The translations under genes and the position numbers were made by a program. Below the pieces are notes generated by a model. The model saw only the letters and a list, made by a program, of their open reading frames with translations. It did not search any database and had not been told where the DNA came from. Below are positions 31,265 to 39,838 of a stretch of 64,000 bases of DNA, piece by piece. The stretch comes from Pelomonas sp. V22. GTDB taxonomy: Bacteria > Pseudomonadota > Gammaproteobacteria > Burkholderiales > Burkholderiaceae_C. Numbering within the stretch: position 1 is the first letter of the stretch; every line of letters starts with the position of its first letter. The stretch is from NCBI RefSeq assembly GCF_030014915.1, contig NZ_JAGIXS010000001.1:372001-436000 (forward strand), given 5' to 3'.

Positions 31265-32524
31265 TCAGCGCTTGGTCCAGACGGCGGCGAAGAAGCCGTC
31301 GGTCTGGTGCTGATGCGGCCAGAGCCGCAGATAGCCGTCGCTGCAGAGCTGGTCGGCATCCGCCACCTGGGCCTTGGCCAGCAGTTCGGCCGCCGGCTGG
31401 AACTCGAAATCGGGATGCGATTCGGTGAACGCGCGAGCGATGGCCTCGTTCTCCTCGTCCAGCAAGCTGCAAGTGGCATAGACCAGGCGGCCGCCAGACT
31501 TCAGCAGCCGGGCCGCGCTGTCCAGGATGGCCGTCTGCTTGGCCTGCAGCTCGGCGATGGCTTGCGGAGACTGGCGCCATTTGAGGTCCGGATTGCGGCG
31601 CAGCGTGCCAAGGCCCGAGCAAGGCGCATCGACCAGCACGCGGTCGATCTTGCCCGCCAGGCGCTTGATGCGATCGTCGCGCTCATGGACGATCTGGGCC
31701 GGGTAGACATTGGACAGGCCGCTGCGCGCCAGGCGCGGCTTCAGCGCATCGAGGCGGTGGCCCGACACGTCGAAGGCGTAGAGCCGGCCGGTGTTCCGCA
31801 TGGCAGCGCCAATGGCCAGGGTCTTGCCGCCGGCACCGGCACAGAAATCGACCACCATCTCGCTGCGCTTGGCATCGAGCAACAAGGCCAGCAACTGACT
31901 GCCCTCGTCCTGCACCTCGACGCCGCCACTGGTGAAGATCTCCAGCTTGTTCAGGGCCGGCTTGCCCTCGGCGCGCAGACCCCAGGGCGAGAACGGCGTG
32001 GCCGTGGTGGCAATGCCGTTCTTGCTGAGCTGCTCCTGGGCTTCTTCGCGCTTGAGCTTGAGCGCATTGACGCGCAGGTCCAGCGGCGCGGCCTGGTTCA
32101 TGCTGGCAACCAGAGCCTCAAAGCCCGCCTCGCCGAGGCGCTTTTGCAAGGGCTCCGCCAGCCAGTCGGGCAGGTTGTGGCGCAGCTTGGGCGCCAGTGA
32201 GGCTCGGTCGATGCTGGCCATCTGCTGCAGCCAGTGCCGCTCAGGCTCGCTCAGCGCGCCCTGCAGGAAGCTGTCGCTGCCCTGCCAGGCCAGCAGGCAC
32301 AGGCGGCGCTCCAGCGGGCCGGAGCCCGACTGCGCGAGATGCTGCAGCAGCAGGCGCTGGCGCAGCACGGTGTAGACAGTCTCGGCCAGCGTGTGTCGTT
32401 CGCGCTGACCGAGGGCCTTGTTCTTGCGGAAGAAGCTCGAGACCACCGCGTCGGCCGGGGCATCGAGTTTGAGGACGCTGCGCAGGAGCTCGCAGCTCAT
32501 TTCGAGAAGGGCATTAGGATGCAT
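31265..32524 (-). CDS. rsmB: RsmB-type rRNA/tRNA cytosine-C5 methyltransferase
   Basis: SAM-dependent RNA m5C methyltransferase of 419 residues. A NusB-like helical N-terminal half is followed by the methyltransferase domain: SAM motif VVDFCAGAGGKTLAIGA, the first active cysteine in VDAPCSGLGTLRRNPD and the catalytic cysteine in YATCSLL. The ATG at 32524 (MHPNALLEM) lies six bases after a GATAAT hexamer. Divergent from a DUF1653 gene across only 21 bases. RsmB (16S C967) is the likely member; fmt/def are not adjacent. Confidence 0.88.
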   Translation of the reverse strand: MHPNALLEMSCELLRSVLKLDAPADAVVSSFFRKNKALGQRERHTLAETVYTVLRQRLLLQHLAQSGSGPLERRLCLLAWQGSDSFLQGALSEPERHWLQQMASIDRASLAPKLRHNLPDWLAEPLQKRLGEAGFEALVASMNQAAPLDLRVNALKLKREEAQEQLSKNGIATTATPFSPWGLRAEGKPALNKLEIFTSGGVEVQDEGSQLLALLLDAKRSEMVVDFCAGAGGKTLAIGAAMRNTGRLYAFDVSGHRLDALKPRLARSGLSNVYPAQIVHERDDRIKRLAGKIDRVLVDAPCSGLGTLRRNPDLKWRQSPQAIAELQAKQTAILDSAARLLKSGGRLVYATCSLLDEENEAIARAFTESHPDFEFQPAAELLAKAQVADADQLCSDGYLRLWPHQHQTDGFFAAVWTKR

Positions 32525-32529
32525 GCCGC

Positions 32530-32536
32530 GATTATC
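32530..32536. promoter_or_regulatory. Shared -10-like box in the 21-base rsmB/DUF1653 spacer
   Basis: The seven bases GATTATC read GATAAT on the minus strand, six bases before the rsmB ATG, and GATTAT on the plus strand, ten bases before the DUF1653 ATG. Both would give very short or no leaders. Confidence 0.4.
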
Positions 32537-32545
32537 CCAGCCCCG

Positions 32546-32785
32546 ATGAACGACGACGACCTGCCCCCGCTTCCCGACACGCCGACCGGCCGCTACCGCC
32601 ATTACAAAGGCGGCGACTACGAGGTACTGGGCGTGGCTCGCCACAGTGAAACGCTGGAGCCCCTGGTCGTCTACAAGCCGCTCTACAACGCCAGCGGCCT
32701 GTGGGTGCGGCCGCATGCCATGTTCTTCGGCACGCTGAGGGTGGACGGCGTGGAGCGCCAGCGCTTCTCGCGCATCGAAGCATGA
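32546..32785 (+). CDS. DUF1653-domain protein
   Basis: Small cytoplasmic protein of 79 residues. The DUF1653 pattern is clear: GRYRHYKGGDYEVLGVARHSETLEPLV is interrupted by no gaps, then VVYKPLY and WVRPHAMFF. Function of the family is unknown. Its stop overlaps the next gene's ATG by four bases (ATGA), so the two are translated together. Confidence 0.88.
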   Translation: MNDDDLPPLPDTPTGRYRHYKGGDYEVLGVARHSETLEPLVVYKPLYNASGLWVRPHAMFFGTLRVDGVERQRFSRIEA

Positions 32786-33444
32786 GCTTTTTGCAGCAAC
32801 TGCGCATGCGGCCGCGCCTGCTGGCGTCAATAGCCGTCGGCGCCGCGCTGGCCTGGCTCTGGCCCGGCGCCCTGCCCTCGGTGACCCGCGCCCTGCTGGG
32901 CTGGACCAGCGGCGTCTGGCTCTACCTGAGCCTGATGTTCGTGCTGATGCACCGCGCCGACGCCCAGCACCTGAAGCAGCGGGCGCGGGCCCAAGCAGAT
33001 GGCATGGGGGCGGTGTTGCTGCTCGCCGTCATCGGCGCTTTGGCCAGCCTCGCTGCCATTGCCCTGGAACTGAACCAGGTGCGGCACGGGCTCGACGTCG
33101 TCAAGGGCTGGCCTTATCTGCTGCTGGCCATCGGCACGGTGGCTGGCTCCTGGCTGCTGCTGCCCGTGGAGTTTGCGCTGGCCTATGCCAGCCTCTACCA
33201 CCGCGGAGGCAACGGGCCGCACGGCCTGGAGTTCCCGGGATGCAGCGACAAGGGCGAGCTACCGGACTACAGCGACTTCCTGTATTTCTCGGTCACGCTG
33301 GCCGCGACCTCGCAGACCTCGGACGTGGCCGTCAGCGCCCGCCCCATGCGCCGCCTGGTGCTGGTGCAGGCCGTGCTGTCCTTCGTGTTCAACACCGGCG
33401 TGCTGGCCCTGACGATCAACGTCCTGGCGGGCCTGATCAGCTGA
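32782..33444 (+). CDS. DUF1345 integral membrane protein
   Basis: Inner-membrane protein of 220 residues with five to six hydrophobic segments. DUF1345 landmarks are DFLYFSVTLAATSQTSDVAV and the preceding acidic loop. That segment resembles the ion-channel-like pore helix noted in this family, but function is unknown. Coupled by a 4-base overlap to the DUF1653 gene; convergent with purN across three bases. Confidence 0.85.
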   Translation: MSFLQQLRMRPRLLASIAVGAALAWLWPGALPSVTRALLGWTSGVWLYLSLMFVLMHRADAQHLKQRARAQADGMGAVLLLAVIGALASLAAIALELNQVRHGLDVVKGWPYLLLAIGTVAGSWLLLPVEFALAYASLYHRGGNGPHGLEFPGCSDKGELPDYSDFLYFSVTLAATSQTSDVAVSARPMRRLVLVQAVLSFVFNTGVLALTINVLAGLIS

Positions 33445-33447
33445 AAC

Positions 33448-34086
33448 TCAGCTGAAGGACTGCGACTCGCCAGCGAGCTGGCGAACCCTGCCGCTCTCAA
33501 GCGCCAGCTGACCCGACACGAACCAGCGCACCGCGCTCGGGTACATGCGGTGCTCCAGCTTGAGCACGCGGGCAGACAGCGCGGCCTCATCGTCACCCGG
33601 CAGCACCGGCACCACCGCCTGGGCCACGATGGCGCCATGGTCCAACTCGGCCGTCACGAAATGCACGGTGGCGCCCGCAAACTTGCAGCCCATCCCGATG
33701 GCACGTTGGTGCGTGTGCAGGCCAGTGAACGCCGGCAGCAGCGAAGGATGGATATTGAGCATCCGATCCGCATAATGCGCGGTGAACGCCGGCGTGAGGA
33801 TGCGCATGAAGCCGGCCAGCACCACGAGATCGGGCGCAAAGCCATCGATCACGCGCTGCAACTCGGCATCGAAGGCCTCACGACCTGACTGGCCCGGACC
33901 GAAGACCTTGTGATCCACCACGGCCGTGGCAATCCCGTGCGATTGAGCGAAAGCGAGGCCGGCCGCATCGGGCCGGTTGCTGATGACGGCGGCAATCTCG
34001 GCCGGCCATTGCTCGGCCGCGCGGGCCCGCACGATGGCCTCCATGTTGGAGCCGCGGCCCGAGATCAGAATGACGATGCGTTTCAT
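33448..34086 (-). CDS. purN: Phosphoribosylglycinamide formyltransferase
   Basis: Third step of purine synthesis, using 10-formyl-THF, 212 residues. ILISGRGSNMEAI is the phosphate-binding start, MLNIHPSLLPAFTGLHTHQRAI holds the catalytic histidine, and VHFVTAELDHGAIVAQ the conserved aspartate. The end is slightly longer than in E. coli. The start at 34086 follows a TACACT hexamer by eight bases. Back to back with trpS. Confidence 0.95.
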   Translation of the reverse strand: MKRIVILISGRGSNMEAIVRARAAEQWPAEIAAVISNRPDAAGLAFAQSHGIATAVVDHKVFGPGQSGREAFDAELQRVIDGFAPDLVVLAGFMRILTPAFTAHYADRMLNIHPSLLPAFTGLHTHQRAIGMGCKFAGATVHFVTAELDHGAIVAQAVVPVLPGDDEAALSARVLKLEHRMYPSAVRWFVSGQLALESGRVRQLAGESQSFS

Positions 34087-34094
34087 CCGTCGGC

Positions 34095-34112
34095 AGTGTA
34101 GCTGCCTACAAT
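34095..34112. promoter_or_regulatory. Back-to-back -10 elements of purN and trpS
   Basis: On the minus strand TACACT (34095-34100) lies eight bases before the purN ATG. On the plus strand TACAAT (34107-34112) lies 24 bases before the trpS ATG. The two are six bases apart, so the polymerases should exclude each other. Confidence 0.5.
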
Positions 34113-34136
34113 GCCGCTCCCCCTCCCGAGCCAGCC

Positions 34137-35147
34137 ATGAGCGACACCCCCATCCAGTCCCGCGAGCGCGTGCTCTCCGGCATGCGTCCGACCGGTGCCC
34201 TGCACCTGGGCCACTACCACGGCGCCTTGAAGAACTGGGTGAAGCTGCAGCACACGCATGACTGCTTCTTCTTCGTGGCCGACTGGCACGCCCTGACCAC
34301 GCACTACCAGCAGCGCGAAGACATCGAGCGCAATGTCTACGACATGGTGGTCGATTGGCTGGCCGCCGGCATCGACCCCGAGCAGGCCACGCTTTTCATC
34401 CAGAGCCGCATGCCCGAGCATGCCGAGCTGTTCACGTTGCTCGCGATGAGCACGCCCTCCTCCTGGCTGGAGCGCATCCCGAGCTACAAGGACCAGGTCG
34501 CCCGCGACCGCGAGCTCGCCACCTACGGCTTCCTCGGCTACCCGCTCTTGCAGGCGGCCGACATCCTCATCTACAAGGCCTCGGGCGTGCCCGTTGGCGA
34601 AGACCAGACCTCGCACGTGGAAGTCACCCGCGAGGTGGCGCGCCGCTTCAACCGCCTCTACAGCCCCGAGGCGCCCATCCTGCCCGAGCCGCAAGCCCTC
34701 TTGACCGAGACCTCGCGCCTGAGCGGCCTCGATGGCCAGAAGATGAGCAAGAGCGCCGGCAATGCCATCGCGATGCGCGACGCGCCCGAGGTGGTCGAGG
34801 CCAAGATCAACACCATGCCCACCGACCCGCAGCGCGTGCGCCGCAGCGATGCGGGCAACCCGGCGCAATGCCCCGTCTGGCCGCTGCACCAGGTCTATTC
34901 GGACGAGGCAACCCGCGCCTGGGTGCAAGAAGGCTGCACCACCGCTGGCATCGGCTGCCTGGACTGCAAGCGCCCTCTGATCGAATCCATCCAAAAGGAG
35001 CAGGCCCCTTGGCGCGAGCGCGCCCAGGAGCTGCTGGCCGACCCGAAGAAGGTGCACTGGATCGTCGAGGTCGGCACCGAGCGGGCCCGCGCCGTCGCAC
35101 GCAAGACCCTGCGCGAGGTGCGCGGCGCCATCGGCCTGGCCTACTGA
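34137..35147 (+). CDS. trpS: Tryptophanyl-tRNA synthetase
   Basis: Class I aminoacyl-tRNA synthetase charging tRNA-Trp, 336 residues. The HIGH motif appears as TGALHLGHYHGAL and the second signature as GQKMSKSAGNAI. Residues LLQAADILIYKA and PVGEDQTSHVEVTREVA are typical TrpRS contacts. Start at 34137. Same direction as the two genes that follow; the next ATG is 16 bases after the stop. Confidence 0.97.
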   Translation: MSDTPIQSRERVLSGMRPTGALHLGHYHGALKNWVKLQHTHDCFFFVADWHALTTHYQQREDIERNVYDMVVDWLAAGIDPEQATLFIQSRMPEHAELFTLLAMSTPSSWLERIPSYKDQVARDRELATYGFLGYPLLQAADILIYKASGVPVGEDQTSHVEVTREVARRFNRLYSPEAPILPEPQALLTETSRLSGLDGQKMSKSAGNAIAMRDAPEVVEAKINTMPTDPQRVRRSDAGNPAQCPVWPLHQVYSDEATRAWVQEGCTTAGIGCLDCKRPLIESIQKEQAPWRERAQELLADPKKVHWIVEVGTERARAVARKTLREVRGAIGLAY

Positions 35148-35163
35148 AGCAAGACAGCGCGAC

Positions 35164-35598
35164 ATGGCCGTCCTGCACCTCACCGACATCGAGGCCGCCA
35201 TCAACTGGTGGCGCGAGCGCCGGCCGAGCGCCGATGGCGTGCAGGCCTGCGCCGAGGTGCGGGCACTGGCCGAGGTCTATGGCCTGATGACCTACCACCG
35301 CCAGCGCTGCCGCGACGAGGAAGCCATGCCCCCGGCCGCCATGGACGCCTGGCTGGCCTGGTACGAAAGCACGCCCGACGCGCCCTGCATCGCCATCTGC
35401 TCCACCAGCCAGGGCGACGAGCTCTGCAAGGGCTGCGGCCGCACGTTCGACGAGGTGCAGAACTGGCCGGTGCTGACACCGGTGGAGAAGCGCGAGACCT
35501 GGCAGCGCATCACGCTGGAGGCCACGGCCTGGCGCTTCAACCGCTACGCCGAGCGCGCCCTCGAAGGCACGGGTACGGCCGACGGGGTCAGGTCTTGA
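35164..35598 (+). CDS. DUF3717-DUF1289 two-domain protein
   Basis: Cytoplasmic protein of 144 residues joining two small domains. DUF3717 covers about residues 3-70 (LTDIEAAINWWRERRPS) and DUF1289 covers 73-112, with four cysteines C75, C79, C88 and C91 (PCIAICS...LCKGCGRT) that could bind a metal. Neither domain has a known function. It lies 16 bases after trpS and its stop codon overlaps the next gene's TTG start. Confidence 0.85.
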   Translation: MAVLHLTDIEAAINWWRERRPSADGVQACAEVRALAEVYGLMTYHRQRCRDEEAMPPAAMDAWLAWYESTPDAPCIAICSTSQGDELCKGCGRTFDEVQNWPVLTPVEKRETWQRITLEATAWRFNRYAERALEGTGTADGVRS

Positions 35599-36965
35599 GC
35601 GGCCTGCGCAACAGCCTCTCCCGCATCCTGCCGCTGGCCTGGCCGGTCTTCATCGGCCAGGTGGCCGTGCTGGCACTCTCCACTGTCGACACCGTGCTGG
35701 TGGCCCGCTACTCGGCCAACGACCTGGCGGCGCTGGCCATTGGCGCGGCCGTCTACACCACGGTCTTCGTCGGCCTGATGGGCGTGGTGCTGGCCGTGAT
35801 GCCACTGGCTGGCCAGCATTTCGGCGCCGGCCGGCTGCGCGAAGCAGGCGACGAACTGCACCAGGCCGTCTGGGCCGCGCTGGGGCTCTCGGTCATCGGC
35901 CTGGCCATCATGCTGATGCCCGACCCCTTCCTGTGGATCGCGCAGACCACGCCCGAGGTCGAGGCCAAGGTGCGGCTCTACCTGCAAGCCTTGTCACCGG
36001 GCCTGCCTGCGGCCCTGCTGTTCACGGCCTACCGCGGCTTCAACACCGCCGTCTCGCGGCCCAAGATGGTGATGGCCTTGCAGCTCGGCGGCCTGGTGCT
36101 CAAGGTGCCGCTGACCGCCGCCCTGATCCACGGTTCGGCCGGCCTGCCAGCCCTTGGCGTTGCCGGCTGCGGCATCGCCACCTCCATCGTGCTGTGGGCC
36201 CAGGTGCTGGTCGCAGTCTGGCTGCTGCGCCGTGATGAGTTCTACGCGCAGTTCGGCCTGCTTGACGACCAGGGCCTGCACCGCCCGCGCTGGGCCGCGC
36301 TGAAGGAGTTGATGAAGCTGGGCGTGCCCATGGGCGGCTCCATCCTGATCGAGGTCAGCGGCTTCACCTTCATGGCCATCTTCATCGCGCGGCTCGGCGC
36401 CACGGCGGTGGCCGGCCATCAGCTGGCGATGAACCTGATCTCGCTGATGTTCATGCTGCCGCTGGCCCTGGCCAACGCCAGCTCCACCCTGGTGGCGCAG
36501 CGCCTCGGGGCACGCGATCCGCTCGACGCCCACCGGCTCGGCTGGCACGGCCTATTCACGGCCATGGCGCTGTCGGCCTTCAATGGCGGCCTGCTGTTCC
36601 TGCTGCGCGAACAGGTGCTGGGGCTCTACACCGGCAATGCACTCGTGATCGCGGCGGCGATGCCGCTGCTGGTGTGGGTCTGGATCTTCCACGTGGCTGA
36701 TGCGGCGCAGACAGTGGCGGCCTTCGTGCTGCGCTCGCACCGCATCGCCACGGCGCCCATGGTCGTCTATGCGCTGGCGATCTGGGGTGTGGGCATCGGC
36801 GGCGGCTACTGGCTGGCCTTCAGCAACACCCTGCCCCGGCTCAGCGGCGCCCAAGGCTTCTGGTCGGCCGCCACGGCCGGCCTGGTGCTGGCCGCGGCCG
36901 GCATGACGGCCGTGCTGGCCTGGGTCCATAGGACCGAGGCTCGCGAGGCGGCATCAGCCGTCTGA
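35595..36965 (+). CDS. MATE-family efflux transporter
   Basis: Inner-membrane multidrug or metabolite exporter with about 12 hydrophobic segments, 456 residues. LAWPVFIGQVAVLALSTVDTVLVA and LAIGAAVYTTVFVGLMGVVLAVMPLAGQ match the MATE fold; the second half repeats the pattern. No ATG fits near the start of homology. A TTG at 35595 overlaps the preceding stop as TTGA, which gives a full-length protein, so TTG with translational coupling is the best start. Convergent with the kinase gene across a single base. Confidence 0.87.
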   Translation: MSGLRNSLSRILPLAWPVFIGQVAVLALSTVDTVLVARYSANDLAALAIGAAVYTTVFVGLMGVVLAVMPLAGQHFGAGRLREAGDELHQAVWAALGLSVIGLAIMLMPDPFLWIAQTTPEVEAKVRLYLQALSPGLPAALLFTAYRGFNTAVSRPKMVMALQLGGLVLKVPLTAALIHGSAGLPALGVAGCGIATSIVLWAQVLVAVWLLRRDEFYAQFGLLDDQGLHRPRWAALKELMKLGVPMGGSILIEVSGFTFMAIFIARLGATAVAGHQLAMNLISLMFMLPLALANASSTLVAQRLGARDPLDAHRLGWHGLFTAMALSAFNGGLLFLLREQVLGLYTGNALVIAAAMPLLVWVWIFHVADAAQTVAAFVLRSHRIATAPMVVYALAIWGVGIGGGYWLAFSNTLPRLSGAQGFWSAATAGLVLAAAGMTAVLAWVHRTEAREAASAV

Positions 36966-36966
36966 T

Positions 36967-38319
36967 TCAGCCCAGTGGCAGCGTCAGCACGAAGCAACTG
37001 CCGCCACCGTCGCGCGCCTCGCAGCGCACCGAGCCCTGGTGGCGCTGGGCAATCTGCTTGACCAGGCTGAGCCCGAGGCCCACGCCGCCCGCCTGTTCGG
37101 CATGGCCGGGCAGGCGGAAGAAGGGTTCGAAGATGCGCTCGCGCATTTCGGGCGGCACGCCAGGCCCGCGATCACAGACACGCAGCTGGGCCTCGCGCAG
37201 ATCGCGCTGCATCTGCAGTTTCACTTCGCCGCCGCCGTAGCGGCGCGCGTTCTCCAGCAGGTTGCGCAGCGCGCGACGCAGGAGCCGCTCCTCGCCCAGC
37301 ACACGCAGGTCGGACATGCCATTGCCCACGTCCAGCTCGGCGCCAGACTTGGCCGCCTCTTCGGCCGCCACGCCCAGCAGGTCCACCGGGTCACGGTGCG
37401 GCTCGCCACTGCCGCTCTCGAGCCGGCTGGCCAGCAGCACTTCCTCGACCAGGGCATCGAGCTCGCCGATATTGGTTTCAATCTCGCGGCGCAGCCGCTC
37501 GCGCTGGGCGGGCGACGCTTCCTCGAACATCGAGAAGGCCATCTTCAGCCGGGCCAGCGGCGAACGCAGCTCGTGGCTCGCGTTGGCCAGCAGGCTCTGG
37601 TGCGAGCGCAGCAGGGTTTCGATCTGGCCGGCAGCGCGATTGAAACTGGCCGCCAGGCGCGCGACTTCGTCCTTGCCCTCATCGTCGACGCGGTGGCTCA
37701 GGTTGCCCTCGCCGAAACGCTCGACGCCGCGCTGCAGGCCCTCGAGCCGTCGCGTCAGGCGGCGCACCACCGGGTAGGCACCGGCCGCCACCGCAAAGAA
37801 CAGCAGCACCAGCAGCAGAGCCAGGGCCTCGCCACCCAGACGGTGGTTGAGCATGCCCAGGTTGAAAGTGTCTTCCCGCCGGGGCGGTGGACGCTGACCT
37901 TGAGCGCCGGCCGGACCACCAACCGCTGCGCCCTGGGGCCGGAACTGCCGCATGATGACCAGGCTGCGGCCGTCTTCCAGGTCCACGGCAAGACGCCGCG
38001 CACCGGGCTCGTCCTCGCGGCGCAGGAAGGCATCGGAGGCCGCAATGCGCTTGCCCTGCACATCTTCCAGTGCGATGGCCATGCGCAGGCGCTGGCCCCA
38101 TTCGCGCAGCGAGGCGGCCTGGTCCTCGCGGGGCGCGCTGGCCGGTGGCAAGGCGCGATGCACCAGCAGGGCAATGGCGGTGAGGCGCTCGCTGGCCGCC
38201 GCATCGGCGCTGCCACGCTCCTGCTCGATCTGGTGCTGGAACAACCAGGCCGAGGCAAAGGCGAAGGCCGCCAGCACGAGGACGACGGTCAGGTAGATGC
38301 GGACGTAGAGCGCTTTCAT
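36967..38319 (-). CDS. CpxA-like sensor histidine kinase
   Basis: Membrane sensor kinase of 450 residues. Hydrophobic segments at about 8-28 and 163-183 flank a periplasmic sensor of about 130 residues. A HAMP domain follows (185-240), then HisKA with the phosphoacceptor H249 in SHELRSPLARL, and the ATPase domain with NLLENARRYGG, DRGPGVPPE and GLGLSLVKQIAQRH. It follows the response regulator gene after a 129-base spacer with strong inverted repeats. Context with a Spy-like gene and a CpxR-type box supports a Cpx-like envelope-stress role. Confidence 0.88.
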   Translation of the reverse strand: MKALYVRIYLTVVLVLAAFAFASAWLFQHQIEQERGSADAAASERLTAIALLVHRALPPASAPREDQAASLREWGQRLRMAIALEDVQGKRIAASDAFLRREDEPGARRLAVDLEDGRSLVIMRQFRPQGAAVGGPAGAQGQRPPPRREDTFNLGMLNHRLGGEALALLLVLLFFAVAAGAYPVVRRLTRRLEGLQRGVERFGEGNLSHRVDDEGKDEVARLAASFNRAAGQIETLLRSHQSLLANASHELRSPLARLKMAFSMFEEASPAQRERLRREIETNIGELDALVEEVLLASRLESGSGEPHRDPVDLLGVAAEEAAKSGAELDVGNGMSDLRVLGEERLLRRALRNLLENARRYGGGEVKLQMQRDLREAQLRVCDRGPGVPPEMRERIFEPFFRLPGHAEQAGGVGLGLSLVKQIAQRHQGSVRCEARDGGGSCFVLTLPLG

Positions 38320-38366
38320 TGCGGGGATTTTGCGTCAGCGCCGGGCCGCTCCCAAGCTGGCGCGCG

Positions 38367-38435
38367 GCAGCATCGTCCGGTGCATTCGCCCGACGATGCT
38401 GCGCCCCCTCGGGGGGCTGCTTGCGTACCCGCAAG
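38367..38435. repeat. Three adjacent inverted repeats between regulator and kinase genes
   Basis: GCAGCATCGTC (38367-38377) pairs with GACGATGCTGC (38392-38402). GCCCCC (38403-38408) pairs with GGGGGC (38412-38417). CTTGCG (38420-38425) pairs with CGCAAG (38430-38435). They fill about half of the spacer between the two-component genes. The last two resemble the GC-rich REP-like palindromes dispersed in Comamonadaceae-type genomes. As RNA they could lower kinase expression or stabilise the upstream mRNA. Confidence 0.7.
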
Positions 38436-38448
38436 CGGGGGGCAGCGT

Positions 38449-39156
38449 TCAAGCATCCGCATCCTGCTTGCGAGCAAAGACGTAGCCGGCACCGCGCACC
38501 GTCAGCACGCGGCGCGGAGCCTTGGGGTCTTCTTCGATGACTGCACGGATGCGCGAGATGTGAACGTCGATGGAGCGGTCGAAGGCATCGAGCGGATGGC
38601 CCTTCAACGCATCCATGATCTGGTCGCGCGAGAGCACGCGGCCCGGGCTTTGCGCCAGCACGACCAGCAGGTCGAACTGGTGGCTGGTCAGGTCGCAGGG
38701 CTTGCCATCCAGGCGGGCCAGTCTGGCCGCCATGTCGATCTCCAGGCGGCCGAAGCGCATCACCTCTTCATCGCTGGCACCCGGCTCGGCGCGGCGCAGC
38801 AAGGCCTTGATGCGGGCTTGCAGCTCGCGCGGCTCGAAGGGTTTGGGCAGGTAATCGTCGGCGCCGAGCTCGAGCCCAAGGATGCGGTCCATGGGCTCGC
38901 CACGGGCCGACAGCATCAGCACCGGCAATCGCTTCAAGCGCTGGTTGGCGCGGAGCTCGCGGCAGAAGTCGAGGCCGTCGCCATCCGGCAGCATCAGGTC
39001 CAGCACCAGCAGGTCGGGCAGGGATTCCTGCAGCGCCGCGCGGCCGGCCGTCAGAGAACCAGCCACCGCCACTTCGAAGCCGGCATGGCTCAGGTAGTCG
39101 CCCACCATGGCGGTCAGGCGGGCATCGTCATCGATCAGCAGCAGCTTGGTACTCAT
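38449..39156 (-). CDS. OmpR/CpxR-like response regulator
   Basis: DNA-binding response regulator of 235 residues. The receiver domain has LLLIDDDARL, the phosphoacceptor D53 in LLVLDLMLPDGDG and the lysine in ADDYLPKPFEPRE. The winged-helix domain ends RSIDVHISRIRAVIEEDP and VRGAGYVF. The ATG at 39156 (MSTKLLL) fits the receiver start; an in-frame ATG upstream would add an unrelated tail. Sits between the Spy-like gene and the kinase on one strand, and the upstream GTAAA-N5-GTAAA box suggests it is a CpxR equivalent. Confidence 0.9.
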   Translation of the reverse strand: MSTKLLLIDDDARLTAMVGDYLSHAGFEVAVAGSLTAGRAALQESLPDLLVLDLMLPDGDGLDFCRELRANQRLKRLPVLMLSARGEPMDRILGLELGADDYLPKPFEPRELQARIKALLRRAEPGASDEEVMRFGRLEIDMAARLARLDGKPCDLTSHQFDLLVVLAQSPGRVLSRDQIMDALKGHPLDAFDRSIDVHISRIRAVIEEDPKAPRRVLTVRGAGYVFARKQDADA

Positions 39157-39258
39157 GGAAGCAGTCGGGGCGACCGGCCGGGCCGCAGGCTGCTCCGGGC
39201 TGGCGCCCCACGAGGGGCTGGTTGTGAGAGCGCTGAGCATAGCCCGACTGTCCTGTGC

Positions 39259-39768
39259 TTACTGGCTGGGCTTGGGGCCGCGCTTCTGCTCGGCCTGCTT
39301 CATGTGCTCGGCCATGCGGGCCTGGCGCTTCTTCATCTTGTCGGCGAACTTGGCGCGCTGCTCGGGCGTCAGCACCTTGGCAGCCTCGACGAAGGCCTGG
39401 CTCATGCGCTTGCTGGCGGCTTCGTGCTGGGCCTGGCGCTGCTGGCGCAGCGACTCGAAGGCGGCGGCATCGATGGTCGGAGCGGCAAACAAAGTCATGC
39501 CCTGCTCTTGCAGCTTGCGGCCGGCGTCGTGCTGGGCCTTCATGTCCTTCATGGCGGCGGCCATGATGGTGTGGATCTGCTTGCGCTGGGCGTCGGTGGC
39601 ATCCACGTCTTCCAGCATCCGCTCCATGCGACCGAAAGGCATCATGCCTTCGGGGCCGCCAGGGCCACCGTGGCGGCCATGCCCGCCCATGGGCTGTGCT
39701 TGCGAGGCCAGGGCGGCCAGGCCCAGCAGACCGGCCAGGGCGAATTGCTTCAAGGTCTTGGTGCTCAT
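39259..39768 (-). CDS. Spy/CpxP-family periplasmic protein
   Basis: Predicted periplasmic chaperone or stress sensor of 169 residues. The signal peptide is LKQFALAGLLGLAALASQA with cleavage near residue 24. A His/Gly-rich stretch (GGHGRHGGPGGPEGMM) follows, then a helical body with two LTxxQ-type motifs (DATDAQRKQI and LTPEQRAKFADKM). CpxP-type proteins tune the CpxA sensor. It is the first gene of spy-regulator-kinase, with a CpxR-type box about 70 bases before the ATG at 39768. Confidence 0.85.
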   Translation of the reverse strand: MSTKTLKQFALAGLLGLAALASQAQPMGGHGRHGGPGGPEGMMPFGRMERMLEDVDATDAQRKQIHTIMAAAMKDMKAQHDAGRKLQEQGMTLFAAPTIDAAAFESLRQQRQAQHEAASKRMSQAFVEAAKVLTPEQRAKFADKMKKRQARMAEHMKQAEQKRGPKPSQ

Positions 39769-39838
39769 CAGGGACTCCTCAACGGGGATGGTGTGAGCGA
39801 ATGTTCGCGGCCGACCGTAACGCCGCCATGCCCTTGCG

